A DNA stretch of 39,090 bases from Nanobdellota archaeon (lineage in GTDB: Archaea; Nanobdellota; Nanobdellia; Pacearchaeales; GW2011-AR1): NCBI GenBank assembly GCA_030641715.1, contig DAOWGX010000017.1, positions 1-39,090 on the forward strand, written 5' to 3'. Shown here piece by piece: positions 12,950 to 20,635 of this stretch. A program made the translations under genes and the position numbers. A model generated the notes under the pieces. It was not told the DNA's origin. It worked only from the letters and a program-made list of their open reading frames with translations, and searched no databases. Position 1 is the stretch's first letter. Each line of letters starts with the position of its first letter.

Positions 12950-14991
12950 TGTTATTCAAAAAACTTCATATTCAAAACATCCGAAGCTATGAAGACTTAA
13001 AAATAGAATTCCCAAGGGGTTCCGTTCTTTTAGCAGGAGACGTCGGTTCTGGGAAGACTTCTATACTCCTCGGACTTCAATTTGCATTATTCGGATTACA
13101 GCCGGGGCAAAAGGGCTCGTCAATCTTACGGCATGGAACTGATAGTGCATATGCCTGTTTGGAACTTGTTATTGATGACGAAACGATAACTCTTGAAAGA
13201 ACTATAAAGAAAAGTAAAAACGGAAGTATAACTCAGGACCTAAACGTAATCACCGTCGGAACTGCAAGAGAAGAACTCTCAACCTCTGAAATGAAAGATC
13301 GCGTTATCCGTATTCTAAATTATCCAAAAGAGTTCGTAAAAAAATCTAACCTACTATACAAATTTACAGTTTACACACCTCAAGAAGAAATGAAATCAAT
13401 AATTCAGGAGAGGCCTGAAATTCGACTCGATACTCTGCGACATATTTTTGGGATTGACCGTTATAAAAGAATCAAAGATAATTCCCAAATTCTCCTACAG
13501 AAAATCAAGGAGGCAATCAAAATAAAAGAAGTTCTGGCATCTGAGCTAAATCTCTTGAAGGAAAAATTTACGTTGGAGAATGAGAAAAAAATAATTCTTT
13601 CAAGGGAAATAAATAATCTAAACCTTGAGTACCAAGGATTCTCGATTAAGAAACAAGAACTTGAGGAAAAATTAAGCTCTATACAAAAAATCATCGAGGA
13701 GAAAAGGGAAATAGATTCTGAAATTGCAAAACTCCAGGTTCTCATCCAGGGGAAAAAAGATTTGGAATCCCGAATGAAAAAAGATATAGTCCTCATGCAA
13801 AAACAAATCCATGAAAAAATTGATTTCTCCGAAGGAAGACTTCAGGAAGTTTCAAAACTTTTAGAGAAACATAAAACGCTTCTCGAAGAGAAAAATTCCC
13901 GATTTCTTTTAATCTCTTCGAAGATTTCGGTTCTCGATTCCAAAAAAGAGAGCCCTTTAAAAATGAAAGAAAAAATGATGACTCTGGAAAATTGCCCGAC
14001 GTGCTTCCAAACTGTAAGCCAAGAACATAAGAACAAGATTACTAAGAGAACACAATTTGATATAGAAGAAATTGATAGGGAACTTGAGCAGAAGATACAA
14101 GAGAAACAAATTCTTGTTAGGGATATAGAAAAAGAAAAAGAATTAATTAAAGGATACGAATTTGATAAAAATAATTTTCAGCAAGATAAAATAAAATTTG
14201 AACATCAAAAGATTATCGAGACGAAAATGAAAAGCGACGCATTTGTTTTAGACAGAGTTTCAAATGAGATTATTACATTACAAGAACAAACAGAACAACT
14301 AAAGATTAAGACTCAATCTTTTTCGCAGTCTCAAAAATTGTTTGATGATACAAAGTTTGAATACAAAAAAATTAATGAAGAGGCTCAGGCAAAAGAAATT
14401 TCCCTTGCTACAAAAAATAAGGAATTGGAAATTTTAAAGAAAAGATTGGAAGAACTTCAAAGGGATATCCAAGGTAAGGAAAAAATTCGTGAAGAGATTA
14501 ACTATCTTCGGAGATTACAGGATTGGGTCCAGGAAAAATTTATCGCGATGATAAACTTGACTGAGAAAAATGTTATGGTGAAACTTCGAAGTGAATTTTC
14601 CTCAATTTTCGGAGAATGGTTTTCCATGCTCGTTTCAGATTCTCTGTCAGTTAGATTGGATGAGGATTTTACGCCGATAATTATAAATCAAGATTATGAA
14701 ATTGAATACGATTTTCTTTCGGGGGGGGAACGAACTGCAGTCGCATTAGCCTATAGGTTAGCTTTAAATCAGGTTTTAAATTCTTTGTTATCAAAAATCA
14801 AGACGAAAGATATAGTCATCCTCGACGAGCCAACCGACGGATTCGCAACAGAACAAATCGATAAAATGCGAGATATCTTTGAGCAGCTTAAAGCCGAGCA
14901 AATAATTTTGGTAAGTCATGAACAAAAAATCGAAGGTTTTGTGGATCATGTGATGCATGTTAGGAAGGAAGGGGTTTCTCGGGTTGAATAA
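12949..14991 (+). CDS. rad50: DNA repair ATPase Rad50
   Basis: The 680-aa SMC-like ATPase has Walker A GDVGSGKTS (30-38), the Q-loop near YTPQEEMKSII (about 145-155), and long coiled coils (about 175-345 and 360-540). The zinc hook CPTC (C349, C352) at the apex dimerises two molecules. The signature LSGGERTAVALAYRLALNQ, Walker B VILDEPTDGFATEQ and H-loop LVSHEQ follow. It tethers and remodels DNA ends for Mre11. It is clearly shorter than common archaeal Rad50 (about 850-900 aa) because both coiled-coil arms are short. A run of eight G encodes Ser-Gly-Gly of the signature motif. It ends the mre11 operon; an inverted repeat follows at 15013-15066. Confidence 0.95.
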   Translation: MLFKKLHIQNIRSYEDLKIEFPRGSVLLAGDVGSGKTSILLGLQFALFGLQPGQKGSSILRHGTDSAYACLELVIDDETITLERTIKKSKNGSITQDLNVITVGTAREELSTSEMKDRVIRILNYPKEFVKKSNLLYKFTVYTPQEEMKSIIQERPEIRLDTLRHIFGIDRYKRIKDNSQILLQKIKEAIKIKEVLASELNLLKEKFTLENEKKIILSREINNLNLEYQGFSIKKQELEEKLSSIQKIIEEKREIDSEIAKLQVLIQGKKDLESRMKKDIVLMQKQIHEKIDFSEGRLQEVSKLLEKHKTLLEEKNSRFLLISSKISVLDSKKESPLKMKEKMMTLENCPTCFQTVSQEHKNKITKRTQFDIEEIDRELEQKIQEKQILVRDIEKEKELIKGYEFDKNNFQQDKIKFEHQKIIETKMKSDAFVLDRVSNEIITLQEQTEQLKIKTQSFSQSQKLFDDTKFEYKKINEEAQAKEISLATKNKELEILKKRLEELQRDIQGKEKIREEINYLRRLQDWVQEKFIAMINLTEKNVMVKLRSEFSSIFGEWFSMLVSDSLSVRLDEDFTPIIINQDYEIEYDFLSGGERTAVALAYRLALNQVLNSLLSKIKTKDIVILDEPTDGFATEQIDKMRDIFEQLKAEQIILVSHEQKIEGFVDHVMHVRKEGVSRVE

Positions 14992-15012
14992 GATAAGATA
15001 TTGTTATCTAAA

Positions 15013-15066
15013 TTAAATGTTTTTTAGACAATTCTAGACGGATACCGCCAACTAAAAAACATTTAA
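15013..15066. repeat. 15-bp perfect inverted repeat around the rad50 / surface gene A boundary
   Basis: Left arm TTAAATGTTTTTTAG (15013-15027) and right arm CTAAAAAACATTTAA (15052-15066) are perfect complements, with a 24-nt loop that holds a small CGG-ATA-CCG stem. The right arm runs into the probable TATA box of surface gene A (15062-15069). It could be a rad50 terminator hairpin, an operator, or flanking repeats of an invertible segment. Confidence 0.7.
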
Positions 15067-15069
15067 ATA
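15062..15069 (+). promoter_or_regulatory. TATA box of surface gene A
   Basis: TTTAAATA is centred 28.5 nt before ATG 15094. This supports 15094, not the TTG at 15129, as the real start of the gene. Confidence 0.55.
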
Positions 15070-15093
15070 TGAGGGATTTGTTGTATTATTAAT

Positions 15094-15177
15094 ATGAAAA
15101 AGAAAAGAGGTTTGAAGCTTTCTCCAAATTGGGGGGGGGGCGAAGGGATTTTAATAAGATATCATTGTTATTCTTAA
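15094..15177 (+). CDS. Leader ORF of surface protein A, out of frame at the present G10 length
   Basis: ATG 15094 opens a 27-aa frame (MKKKRGLKLSPNWGGGEG... to ...CYS) that reads through the ten G and stops at 15175-15177. With 8 or 11 G the same leader would continue as NWGG(G)RRDFNKISLLFLI into surface protein A, completing a signal peptide. The main frame has no ATG between its upstream stop (15090-15092) and the end of the signal peptide. Confidence 0.6.
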   Translation: MKKKRGLKLSPNWGGGEGILIRYHCYS

Positions 15178-18100
15178 TAACTTCTATTTCTATTATATTT
15201 ATAGTATCTGCACTCCCGACTTTAACTTTTGTTTCACCAATATTAGCGAATAATTCTTATACAAATAATAATTGGACTTTTGTGAATATAACATCAGATG
15301 AAAATTTGAATCAATCATTATTAGAATGGGGCAATTCTTCCGGATTTACAAATGTTAGTATGAGTAATAGTTCTTTAACTAACTGGTATAAAAATATGAC
15401 AAATCTTGCTGATTATACTTATACTTATAATTATACAACATGGGCTCAGAATACAAGTGGGAACTGGAGCCAATCAGGAAGACGCTTTGTGACTGCAGAT
15501 ACAATAAATCCAAATATAAATTTTACAAGTCCAACACCAAGTAATGGCTCATCTCAAAATAATACTAATATTTTTGTAAATGTTTCTGCGAATGATACTA
15601 ATAATATTTCAACATTTATTGATTTTGACAATTCTCTTGTTGGTTGGTGGAGATTTAGTGAATCTTCTTTGAATAATGGTTCAACTCTGGAGGATTTTTC
15701 TGGATATGGAAATAATGGAACTGTTTATGCAAATGATAGCTCTGGAAATCCAAGAGATATGAGTACTTCTGCTGGTTATTTTGGTAGGGCTGGTTATTTT
15801 GGTAGGGCTGGTTATTTTGATGGGGATGGAGATTATGTTGATTTGACAGATATAAATTTGAATGAATGGACTTGGACATCATGGATTTACACAAAAAGTT
15901 ATACTGGTGGCTGGCTTATGCCTATAGGTTCACGAGAAGGAGGTCCTGGGGATTTTATAGGAAGAAAAAGTGATGGGACTTTTAGAGTTTATGATGGTGA
16001 CAATAGTGAGATTTCTACTGATGTTCCTAACCTAAATCAATGGGAATTTTGGACAGTTGTATATAATACAACAAATTATCTTTTTTATATAAATGGAACC
16101 TTTAAAGGTAATTCTCCTGTTGCAACTGGAGAAAATTTTGATTTTGATTTAATTGGAGACGTATTTACAGGTGCTTATGATTTCAATGGCACAATCGATG
16201 ATGTAATGATTTTCAACAGAAGCTTAAGTGTAGCAGAAATCCAAGCACTTTATGCAAATCCTTCATCAAGATATTTAGAAAAGGATTTTACAGGCTTAAG
16301 TTGGGGCACTTATACATTTAAAGCTTATGCTCAAGATTTAGCTGGAAATGTGAATTCGACTGAAACAAGAGAAGTTGAAATAATAGAAAGAGTTATCCAA
16401 ATAGATTCCCCAGCTTATAATGATAGAGACTATCTTTCTCCAATAGATTTGAATGTGACAACAGGTTTTTATGCATCTTGTAAATGGACTAATGATAGTG
16501 GAGCAACTAATTATTCTATGAGTACAACTGACAATAGAATATTTAATTATACTGCATCTTTATCTATTGGAAGTTATACCATTGATTTTTATTGCAATGA
16601 CAGTACAGAAGAGGTCACAAACCAGACAAATTTTACAATAGTTGACCACTTGACTTATTATGTAGATAATTCTTCTGCTGCTTGTTCAGATTCTTATGAT
16701 AAAAACTATGCAACAAATGAAACCACTCCTTTTTGTAATATAAATAGTACTATTGGTCTTGCAAGTGCTAGTGATGAAATAGTTGTTAAGTATATTAACG
16801 GGGGATATTGTGAAGGAATAAATGTTGGTAGTTATGGTATAAATAGAACTACAAGTTCACCAATAATTATAAGGGGTGAAAATGATTCTCAAAGAACAAT
16901 ATTAAATGGAACTTGTGCTTCTCAAGTTAATGGCATTAGACTAACAGAAGAAGACAATTACATCTTTAGGTCTTTTTATATATATAATTTTAGCAATGAT
17001 GCTATGAATATCAAAGGAATTTCATTAGGGATTATATTTGAAAATATAACAGCAGTAGATAATGGTTATGCACATGAGTCTGGCAGTGGAGATGGAATTT
17101 CTTATCATAATGCTTCCACAGGTTACTCAAAAAATTTAAATGTAACAGGTGGCTATAAATCAACAATAGTAGATATAGAAAATTCTATAAGCAATTACAC
17201 AAATATTTATGGAAGAAATAACAGATTGTATGGGATTTTCTTTTATGGAGCTGGGAGTGGGAGAGGTTCAACCCCAAACGATATAACCTTACATTATGTT
17301 TGGAATGCTACAATAGAAGATTCGCCAGGATGTTATTGGTCTGAGGTTCAGTCTCATGCATATAATATAATTTGTAATAATATCTCTGGCGAAGCATTTT
17401 ATTTTGCTAATAGGGAAAATTCAGTTGAGTCATTTAATATAACAACAAACGGAGGTGTTTCTATAAACATAACAAATACCGGCAGTTATAATATTAGTTT
17501 AAAAGATGGAAGATTTAATGAAAATATAACTTTAGTTAATTCAACAAATGTAACCATTGTTAATGTAAGTTATGATATTTCTAATGAAAGTGTTGGTTCA
17601 GATTCTATCTTAACAAGAAAATGGTATCTTGATATAAGTGCAAATCTAGAAAATGTAACCATTTCTTGGACAAATGTTTCTGGCTCTTTATTAGGTTCTT
17701 CTTTGACAAATTCATCTCTTATAATTCCAAAACAGGAATTAACTGATTATATTAATAATGGGGGAACAAAAACATATTATTCAAATTATGCAATAACTGC
17801 CTCAAAATCTGGATATGATTCTCAAACCCAAAGCGTGAATATGTCAACAAATAGAGAGATTAGTTTTAGTTTGAGCCCGACAACCACAGAAGAAGAAACA
17901 ACAACTCTTCAAAGTGGTGGAGAACTACCAACTTACAAACCAACCCAAAAACAATTACAAGAAGGTTATGAAAAAGGTTTGAGGAAGAATTATAAGATGA
18001 AGTTTAACGTAAATAACGAATCTCACGAATTAAAAGTTGATGATGTAGGGGATAAAATGGTTACGATTACAATTTCGAGCGAGCCGCAGACTTTTGATTT

Positions 18101-18383
18101 GGGTGTTAATGAAACTAAGAAGTTGGATTTGGATAGCGACGGGTTTTATGATTTGGAAGTTTTTTTGAGAAGTATAAGTGGGTTTTCTTATTGGAGGAAG
18201 GCGAATTTGGTTGTTAGATTGGTTAGGGCAGAAGTTCCCTCCGAAGAGATTACGGAAAAGGAAGGGGGGCAAAAAATAATAGAAAATGTTATTGTCGAGG
18301 AATCTAATTTATGGTTGTGGGTTGTTTTGGGGTCGGGTTTTGTTTTGGTTGTTCTTCTGATTTTTAGAAAAAAGAAGAAATAA
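15129..18383 (+). CDS. Large membrane-anchored surface protein A (LamG + beta-helix-like), start interrupted by a poly-G frameshift
   Basis: The track begins at TTG 15129, the codon containing the first G of the tract. The plausible initiator is ATG 15094, one frame away. Regions in order: RRDFNK plus a hydrophobic segment (KISLLFLITSISIIFIVSA) as signal peptide; an N-terminal beta region (about 30-125); LamG/ConA-like domain (about 165-385, GWWRFSES ... GTIDDVMIFNRSL); Ig-like region (about 395-505); a right-handed beta-helix-like region (about 510-800) with Asn/Thr-rich turns; a PEGA-like segment; an anchor module with ITISSEPQTFDLGVNE (about 945-1035); a TM helix (about 1055-1077) and a Lys tail. 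An 18-bp tandem duplication gives GYFGRAGYFGRAGYFDG in the LamG domain. Many NxS/T sequons suggest an extracellular location. Ligand unknown. Confidence 0.85.
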   Translation: MGGGRRDFNKISLLFLITSISIIFIVSALPTLTFVSPILANNSYTNNNWTFVNITSDENLNQSLLEWGNSSGFTNVSMSNSSLTNWYKNMTNLADYTYTYNYTTWAQNTSGNWSQSGRRFVTADTINPNINFTSPTPSNGSSQNNTNIFVNVSANDTNNISTFIDFDNSLVGWWRFSESSLNNGSTLEDFSGYGNNGTVYANDSSGNPRDMSTSAGYFGRAGYFGRAGYFDGDGDYVDLTDINLNEWTWTSWIYTKSYTGGWLMPIGSREGGPGDFIGRKSDGTFRVYDGDNSEISTDVPNLNQWEFWTVVYNTTNYLFYINGTFKGNSPVATGENFDFDLIGDVFTGAYDFNGTIDDVMIFNRSLSVAEIQALYANPSSRYLEKDFTGLSWGTYTFKAYAQDLAGNVNSTETREVEIIERVIQIDSPAYNDRDYLSPIDLNVTTGFYASCKWTNDSGATNYSMSTTDNRIFNYTASLSIGSYTIDFYCNDSTEEVTNQTNFTIVDHLTYYVDNSSAACSDSYDKNYATNETTPFCNINSTIGLASASDEIVVKYINGGYCEGINVGSYGINRTTSSPIIIRGENDSQRTILNGTCASQVNGIRLTEEDNYIFRSFYIYNFSNDAMNIKGISLGIIFENITAVDNGYAHESGSGDGISYHNASTGYSKNLNVTGGYKSTIVDIENSISNYTNIYGRNNRLYGIFFYGAGSGRGSTPNDITLHYVWNATIEDSPGCYWSEVQSHAYNIICNNISGEAFYFANRENSVESFNITTNGGVSINITNTGSYNISLKDGRFNENITLVNSTNVTIVNVSYDISNESVGSDSILTRKWYLDISANLENVTISWTNVSGSLLGSSLTNSSLIIPKQELTDYINNGGTKTYYSNYAITASKSGYDSQTQSVNMSTNREISFSLSPTTTEEETTTLQSGGELPTYKPTQKQLQEGYEKGLRKNYKMKFNVNNESHELKVDDVGDKMVTITISSEPQTFDLGVNETKKLDLDSDGFYDLEVFLRSISGFSYWRKANLVVRLVRAEVPSEEITEKEGGQKIIENVIVEESNLWLWVVLGSGFVLVVLLIFRKKKK
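15131..15140 (+). repeat. Homopolymer tract G10 at the 5' end of surface gene A
   Basis: Ten uninterrupted G flanked by T and CGAAG. The tract length sets the frame between ATG 15094 and the 1084-codon body: 8 or 11 G gives ON, the present 10 gives OFF. The 3' flank matches the tract of surface gene B. Confidence 0.92.
15771..15823 (+). repeat. 18-bp tandem repeat inside the LamG domain of surface protein A
   Basis: GCTGGTTATTTTGGTAGG occurs at 15771-15788 and 15789-15806, followed by a diverged third unit from 15807. It adds AGYFGR in frame, upstream of the usual AGYFDGDGDYVD element of LamG-like domains. Confidence 0.85.
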
Positions 18384-18418
18384 TTTAATCAGAAACACTT
18401 AACTCCCTAGAGATGCCT

Positions 18419-18441
18419 ACCGGGTAAAAACCCTGGTTTTT
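18419..18441 (+). terminator. Possible hairpin terminator after surface gene A
   Basis: ACCGGGT and ACCCTGGT can pair with one bulged T around a short A-rich loop, followed by a run of T. It lies about 35 nt after the stop of surface gene A and before the rpoL promoter. Confidence 0.35.
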
Positions 18442-18488
18442 AAGAGCCTAACCAAAACCCTTTTAAACCAAATTCCGCCAATATATCT

Positions 18489-18743
18489 ATGGAAATCAAA
18501 ATCATAAAAGACGAAAAGAACGAACTCGATATCGAAGTGGGTAGTCTGACAATCGTCGAAGTTCTTAGAGTTTATTTGAACAAGCAAGGCGCAAAATTGG
18601 CGGCTTGGAAACGAGATCATCCAACAAAGAATCCTATTTTGCACATTGAGGGAGACAATCCGAAGAAGCTTTTGAAGGGTGCGATTGCAACACTTGAGAA
18701 AGAAATCGATAACGCGGTGGACGAGTTTAAGAAGCTTAAATAA
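18489..18743 (+). CDS. rpoL: DNA-directed RNA polymerase subunit L
   Basis: The 84-aa protein is the archaeal Rpb11/AC19-like subunit, which pairs with RpoD in the assembly platform of RNA polymerase. The start MEIKIIKDEKNELDIEVGS and the core LTIVEVLRVYLNKQGAKLAAWKRDHP, then HIEGDNPKKLLKGAIATLEKEI, follow the family. The family's usual H-T-L in this position is replaced by L-T-I. It is slightly shorter than many homologs. A TATA-like box (TTTTAAA, 18461-18467) is centred 25 nt before ATG, so it is leaderless and independent of the surface gene upstream. It converges with the TM2-domain gene, with 2 nt between the stops. Confidence 0.88.
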   Translation: MEIKIIKDEKNELDIEVGSLTIVEVLRVYLNKQGAKLAAWKRDHPTKNPILHIEGDNPKKLLKGAIATLEKEIDNAVDEFKKLK

Positions 18744-18745
18744 TT

Positions 18746-18955
18746 CTAGTCAACCCACTTAACCCCTTCAAACTTATGTTTCGTAGAAATTAAAATTAAA
18801 TCAATTACATACCAAACACCAAATCCCCCGAATGTAATCAACTTCAAAATTCCAGTCCCAACCTTGCCCATCATAAACCTATCAACACCAAGTTGTCCAA
18901 AAACCGCAGACATAACCAAAATTACAACCCAATTAACACGCCTCTCTTTCACCAT
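18746..18955 (-). CDS. TM2 domain membrane protein
   Basis: The 69-aa protein fits the TM2 domain family: a first helix with FGQLGVDRFMMGKVGTGILKL, then TFGGFGVWYVIDLILI. The LGxDRFxxG and GGxGxWxxIDL signatures are clear. It has two TM helices (about 8-25 and 35-55) joined by a short turn. The molecular role of TM2 proteins in prokaryotes is not settled, and I do not assign one. A TATA box (TATATAAA, 18976-18983) lies 24.5 nt upstream of the ATG. It is divergent from radB. Confidence 0.88.
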   Translation of the reverse strand: MVKERRVNWVVILVMSAVFGQLGVDRFMMGKVGTGILKLITFGGFGVWYVIDLILISTKHKFEGVKWVD

Positions 18956-19014
18956 GTAGCTTTATGTTTTCAAACTATATAAATCCTTTTAACCGCTGAA
19001 GGGTTTAAATAATT

Positions 19015-19749
19015 ATGGCAACAAAAATTTCCACGGGTTCATTCGACCTAAACAAATTTCTCGACGGAGGATACGAATCCGACATCATCACAACACTCTA
19101 CGGTCCCGGAGGTTCCGGAAAATCAAACTTCGGAATAATCGTCGCGACGTCGCAAGCACGAAAAGGAAACAAGGTAATCTTCATGGACACCGAAGGCGGT
19201 TTCTCTTCCGACAGGTTCAAGCAGGTTCATCGTGGAACTAGAGACGAAATTGAAAGTTCATTGCAAAATATTTTACTTCTGAAACCGACTTCTTTCATAG
19301 AACAAGAAAAAGATTTTCTAAAATTGTTGACTCATGTAAAAAAGGGTGATGTGTCTTTGATTATTATAGATAGTATAGCGATGCTTTACCGACTTGAGTT
19401 AGGGGATGCAATAACTTCAAAAGATAATGAGAAAATTTCCGAGGTAAATCGAAAACTCGCGAAGCAATTAAGGTCGCTAAACGAGATTGCAAGAAAACAA
19501 AACCTTCCTGTTATTGTTACGAATCAGGTTTATTCTACGTTTGCCCAAAACGACGACGACCAAAACTTCGAAAGAAAAGTTTCTATGGTCGGGGGCGACC
19601 TCCTAAAATATTGGAGCAAATGTCTGATTGAACTTCAGGATTTTAGGGGGAAAAAGAAAATCGTTTTGAGAAAACATCGGAGTTTGCCTGTTAAGGAGTT
19701 GGCGTTTGAGATTATTAACGAGGGGATTCGGAAGAGGGGGTTGTTTTAA
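19015..19749 (+). CDS. radB: DNA repair and recombination protein RadB
   Basis: The 244-aa RecA-family ATPase core lacks the N-terminal domain of RadA, as is normal for RadB. Walker A is GPGGSGKS (30-37) and Walker B is LIIIDSIAML (about 118-127). The start ISTGSFDLNKFLDGGYESDIITTLYG and the MDTEGGFSSDRFKQ segment are typical. RadB is regarded as a RadA paralog or mediator in archaeal homologous recombination. RadA itself is not in this window. A weak TATA (TTTTAA, 18987-18992) is centred 25.5 nt before the ATG. The gene ends in a 4-nt overlap with the convergent unknown gene 19746-20528. Confidence 0.93.
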   Translation: MATKISTGSFDLNKFLDGGYESDIITTLYGPGGSGKSNFGIIVATSQARKGNKVIFMDTEGGFSSDRFKQVHRGTRDEIESSLQNILLLKPTSFIEQEKDFLKLLTHVKKGDVSLIIIDSIAMLYRLELGDAITSKDNEKISEVNRKLAKQLRSLNEIARKQNLPVIVTNQVYSTFAQNDDDQNFERKVSMVGGDLLKYWSKCLIELQDFRGKKKIVLRKHRSLPVKELAFEIINEGIRKRGLF

Positions 19750-20528
19750 ACATTCGGAATTTCCATAGGAGAAACAGACTTTGTAACGACTTCTAATTTT
19801 TGATTTTTTAGATAATGACGAACTGCTTCATCCCCTACAATTAGTGAACGGTGAGGCTCAGAATCATACGTTATAGTCCCTCCAAATCTTCGTTCAGTAT
19901 TTCTTGGAGAAAATATATCAATATAAATTCCATCAAACTTATTCTGTTCAAATGTGGTGCGTATTGTTTTTTGTATCGCTTCTGCCAGTTTTGTTGACCC
20001 ATCATCCAAGTTATAAATAAAATCATTTAACAATATCTCTTTTTGGGAGCCTTTCCACCCCTTACTTTCCTTAAAAATTTTTAAATTATCAGTAAGCGTT
20101 TTCACCAATCTGTTTGGCATCTCAATAGAATACGCATCTTGTTGTAATCTTCCTAAAGAGATACTCCTTTCTTCATATCCTTCCATCCCACCAGGGGTAG
20201 TCTCCCCGTTGTGACCCATACAATTCTCTAAGATTAATTGATTACCATATTTTGAAAAGTTAGTAAAAAATTTCTTAATACCTTCGATTTTTCCATTAGC
20301 CCTAGAACCATAATGATAAAACGCATAATCTAGAATCTTATCCTCTAATTGTACTCCTTTGTCCATCAACTCTTGAGCGTACTCCACCGATTCATTTAAT
20401 CTTACGCCAGAAGACTTGAGCATGTCTTTAAGGAGGTCTATCTCTCGAAATTTTTTTGAAATTATCAAATTTTCATCAAAAATAGCCTTAACCCTTCCGG
20501 CTAAATCTTCGGAATCATTTATTGCCAT
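19746..20528 (-). CDS. Unknown soluble protein, 260 aa
   Basis: No family recognised. The protein is soluble and predicted mixed alpha/beta: an N-terminal helical part (about 1-80, with HYGSRANGKIEGIKKFFTNF) and a C-terminal beta-rich part (about 195-250, GIYIDIFSPRNTERRFGG and YDSEPHRSLIVGDEAVRHYL). There is no signal peptide or TM helix. The conserved-looking motif CMGHNGETTPGG is notable but I cannot place it. A TATA box (TTTATAAG on the plus strand, 20550-20557) is centred 25.5 nt before the ATG. It is divergent from another unknown gene (20636) and converges on radB with a 4-nt overlap. Codon use and the clear promoter support a real gene. Confidence 0.75.
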   Translation of the reverse strand: MAINDSEDLAGRVKAIFDENLIISKKFREIDLLKDMLKSSGVRLNESVEYAQELMDKGVQLEDKILDYAFYHYGSRANGKIEGIKKFFTNFSKYGNQLILENCMGHNGETTPGGMEGYEERSISLGRLQQDAYSIEMPNRLVKTLTDNLKIFKESKGWKGSQKEILLNDFIYNLDDGSTKLAEAIQKTIRTTFEQNKFDGIYIDIFSPRNTERRFGGTITYDSEPHRSLIVGDEAVRHYLKNQKLEVVTKSVSPMEIPNV

Positions 20529-20608
20529 TCAATCTAAACCTTCATTATCTTTATAAGAATTATTGTACCTCACTTTTTTATTATATTATTATAAATCACA
20601 CATTTATT

Positions 20609-20614
20609 TTTAAA
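20609..20614 (+). promoter_or_regulatory. TATA box of the unknown gene at 20636
   Basis: TTTAAA within TTTTTAAATAAA is centred 24.5 nt before ATG 20636. The 107-nt divergent region 20529-20635 also holds the opposite promoter at 20550-20557. Confidence 0.55.
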
Positions 20615-20635
20615 TAAAACACCCCTTTATTCTTC

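Noticed and set aside
14731-14738. Eight-G run in rad50 as a possible second phase-variable tract
   Set aside because: It encodes the invariant Ser-Gly-Gly of the ABC signature in the middle of an intact ORF, so conservation of the protein explains it.
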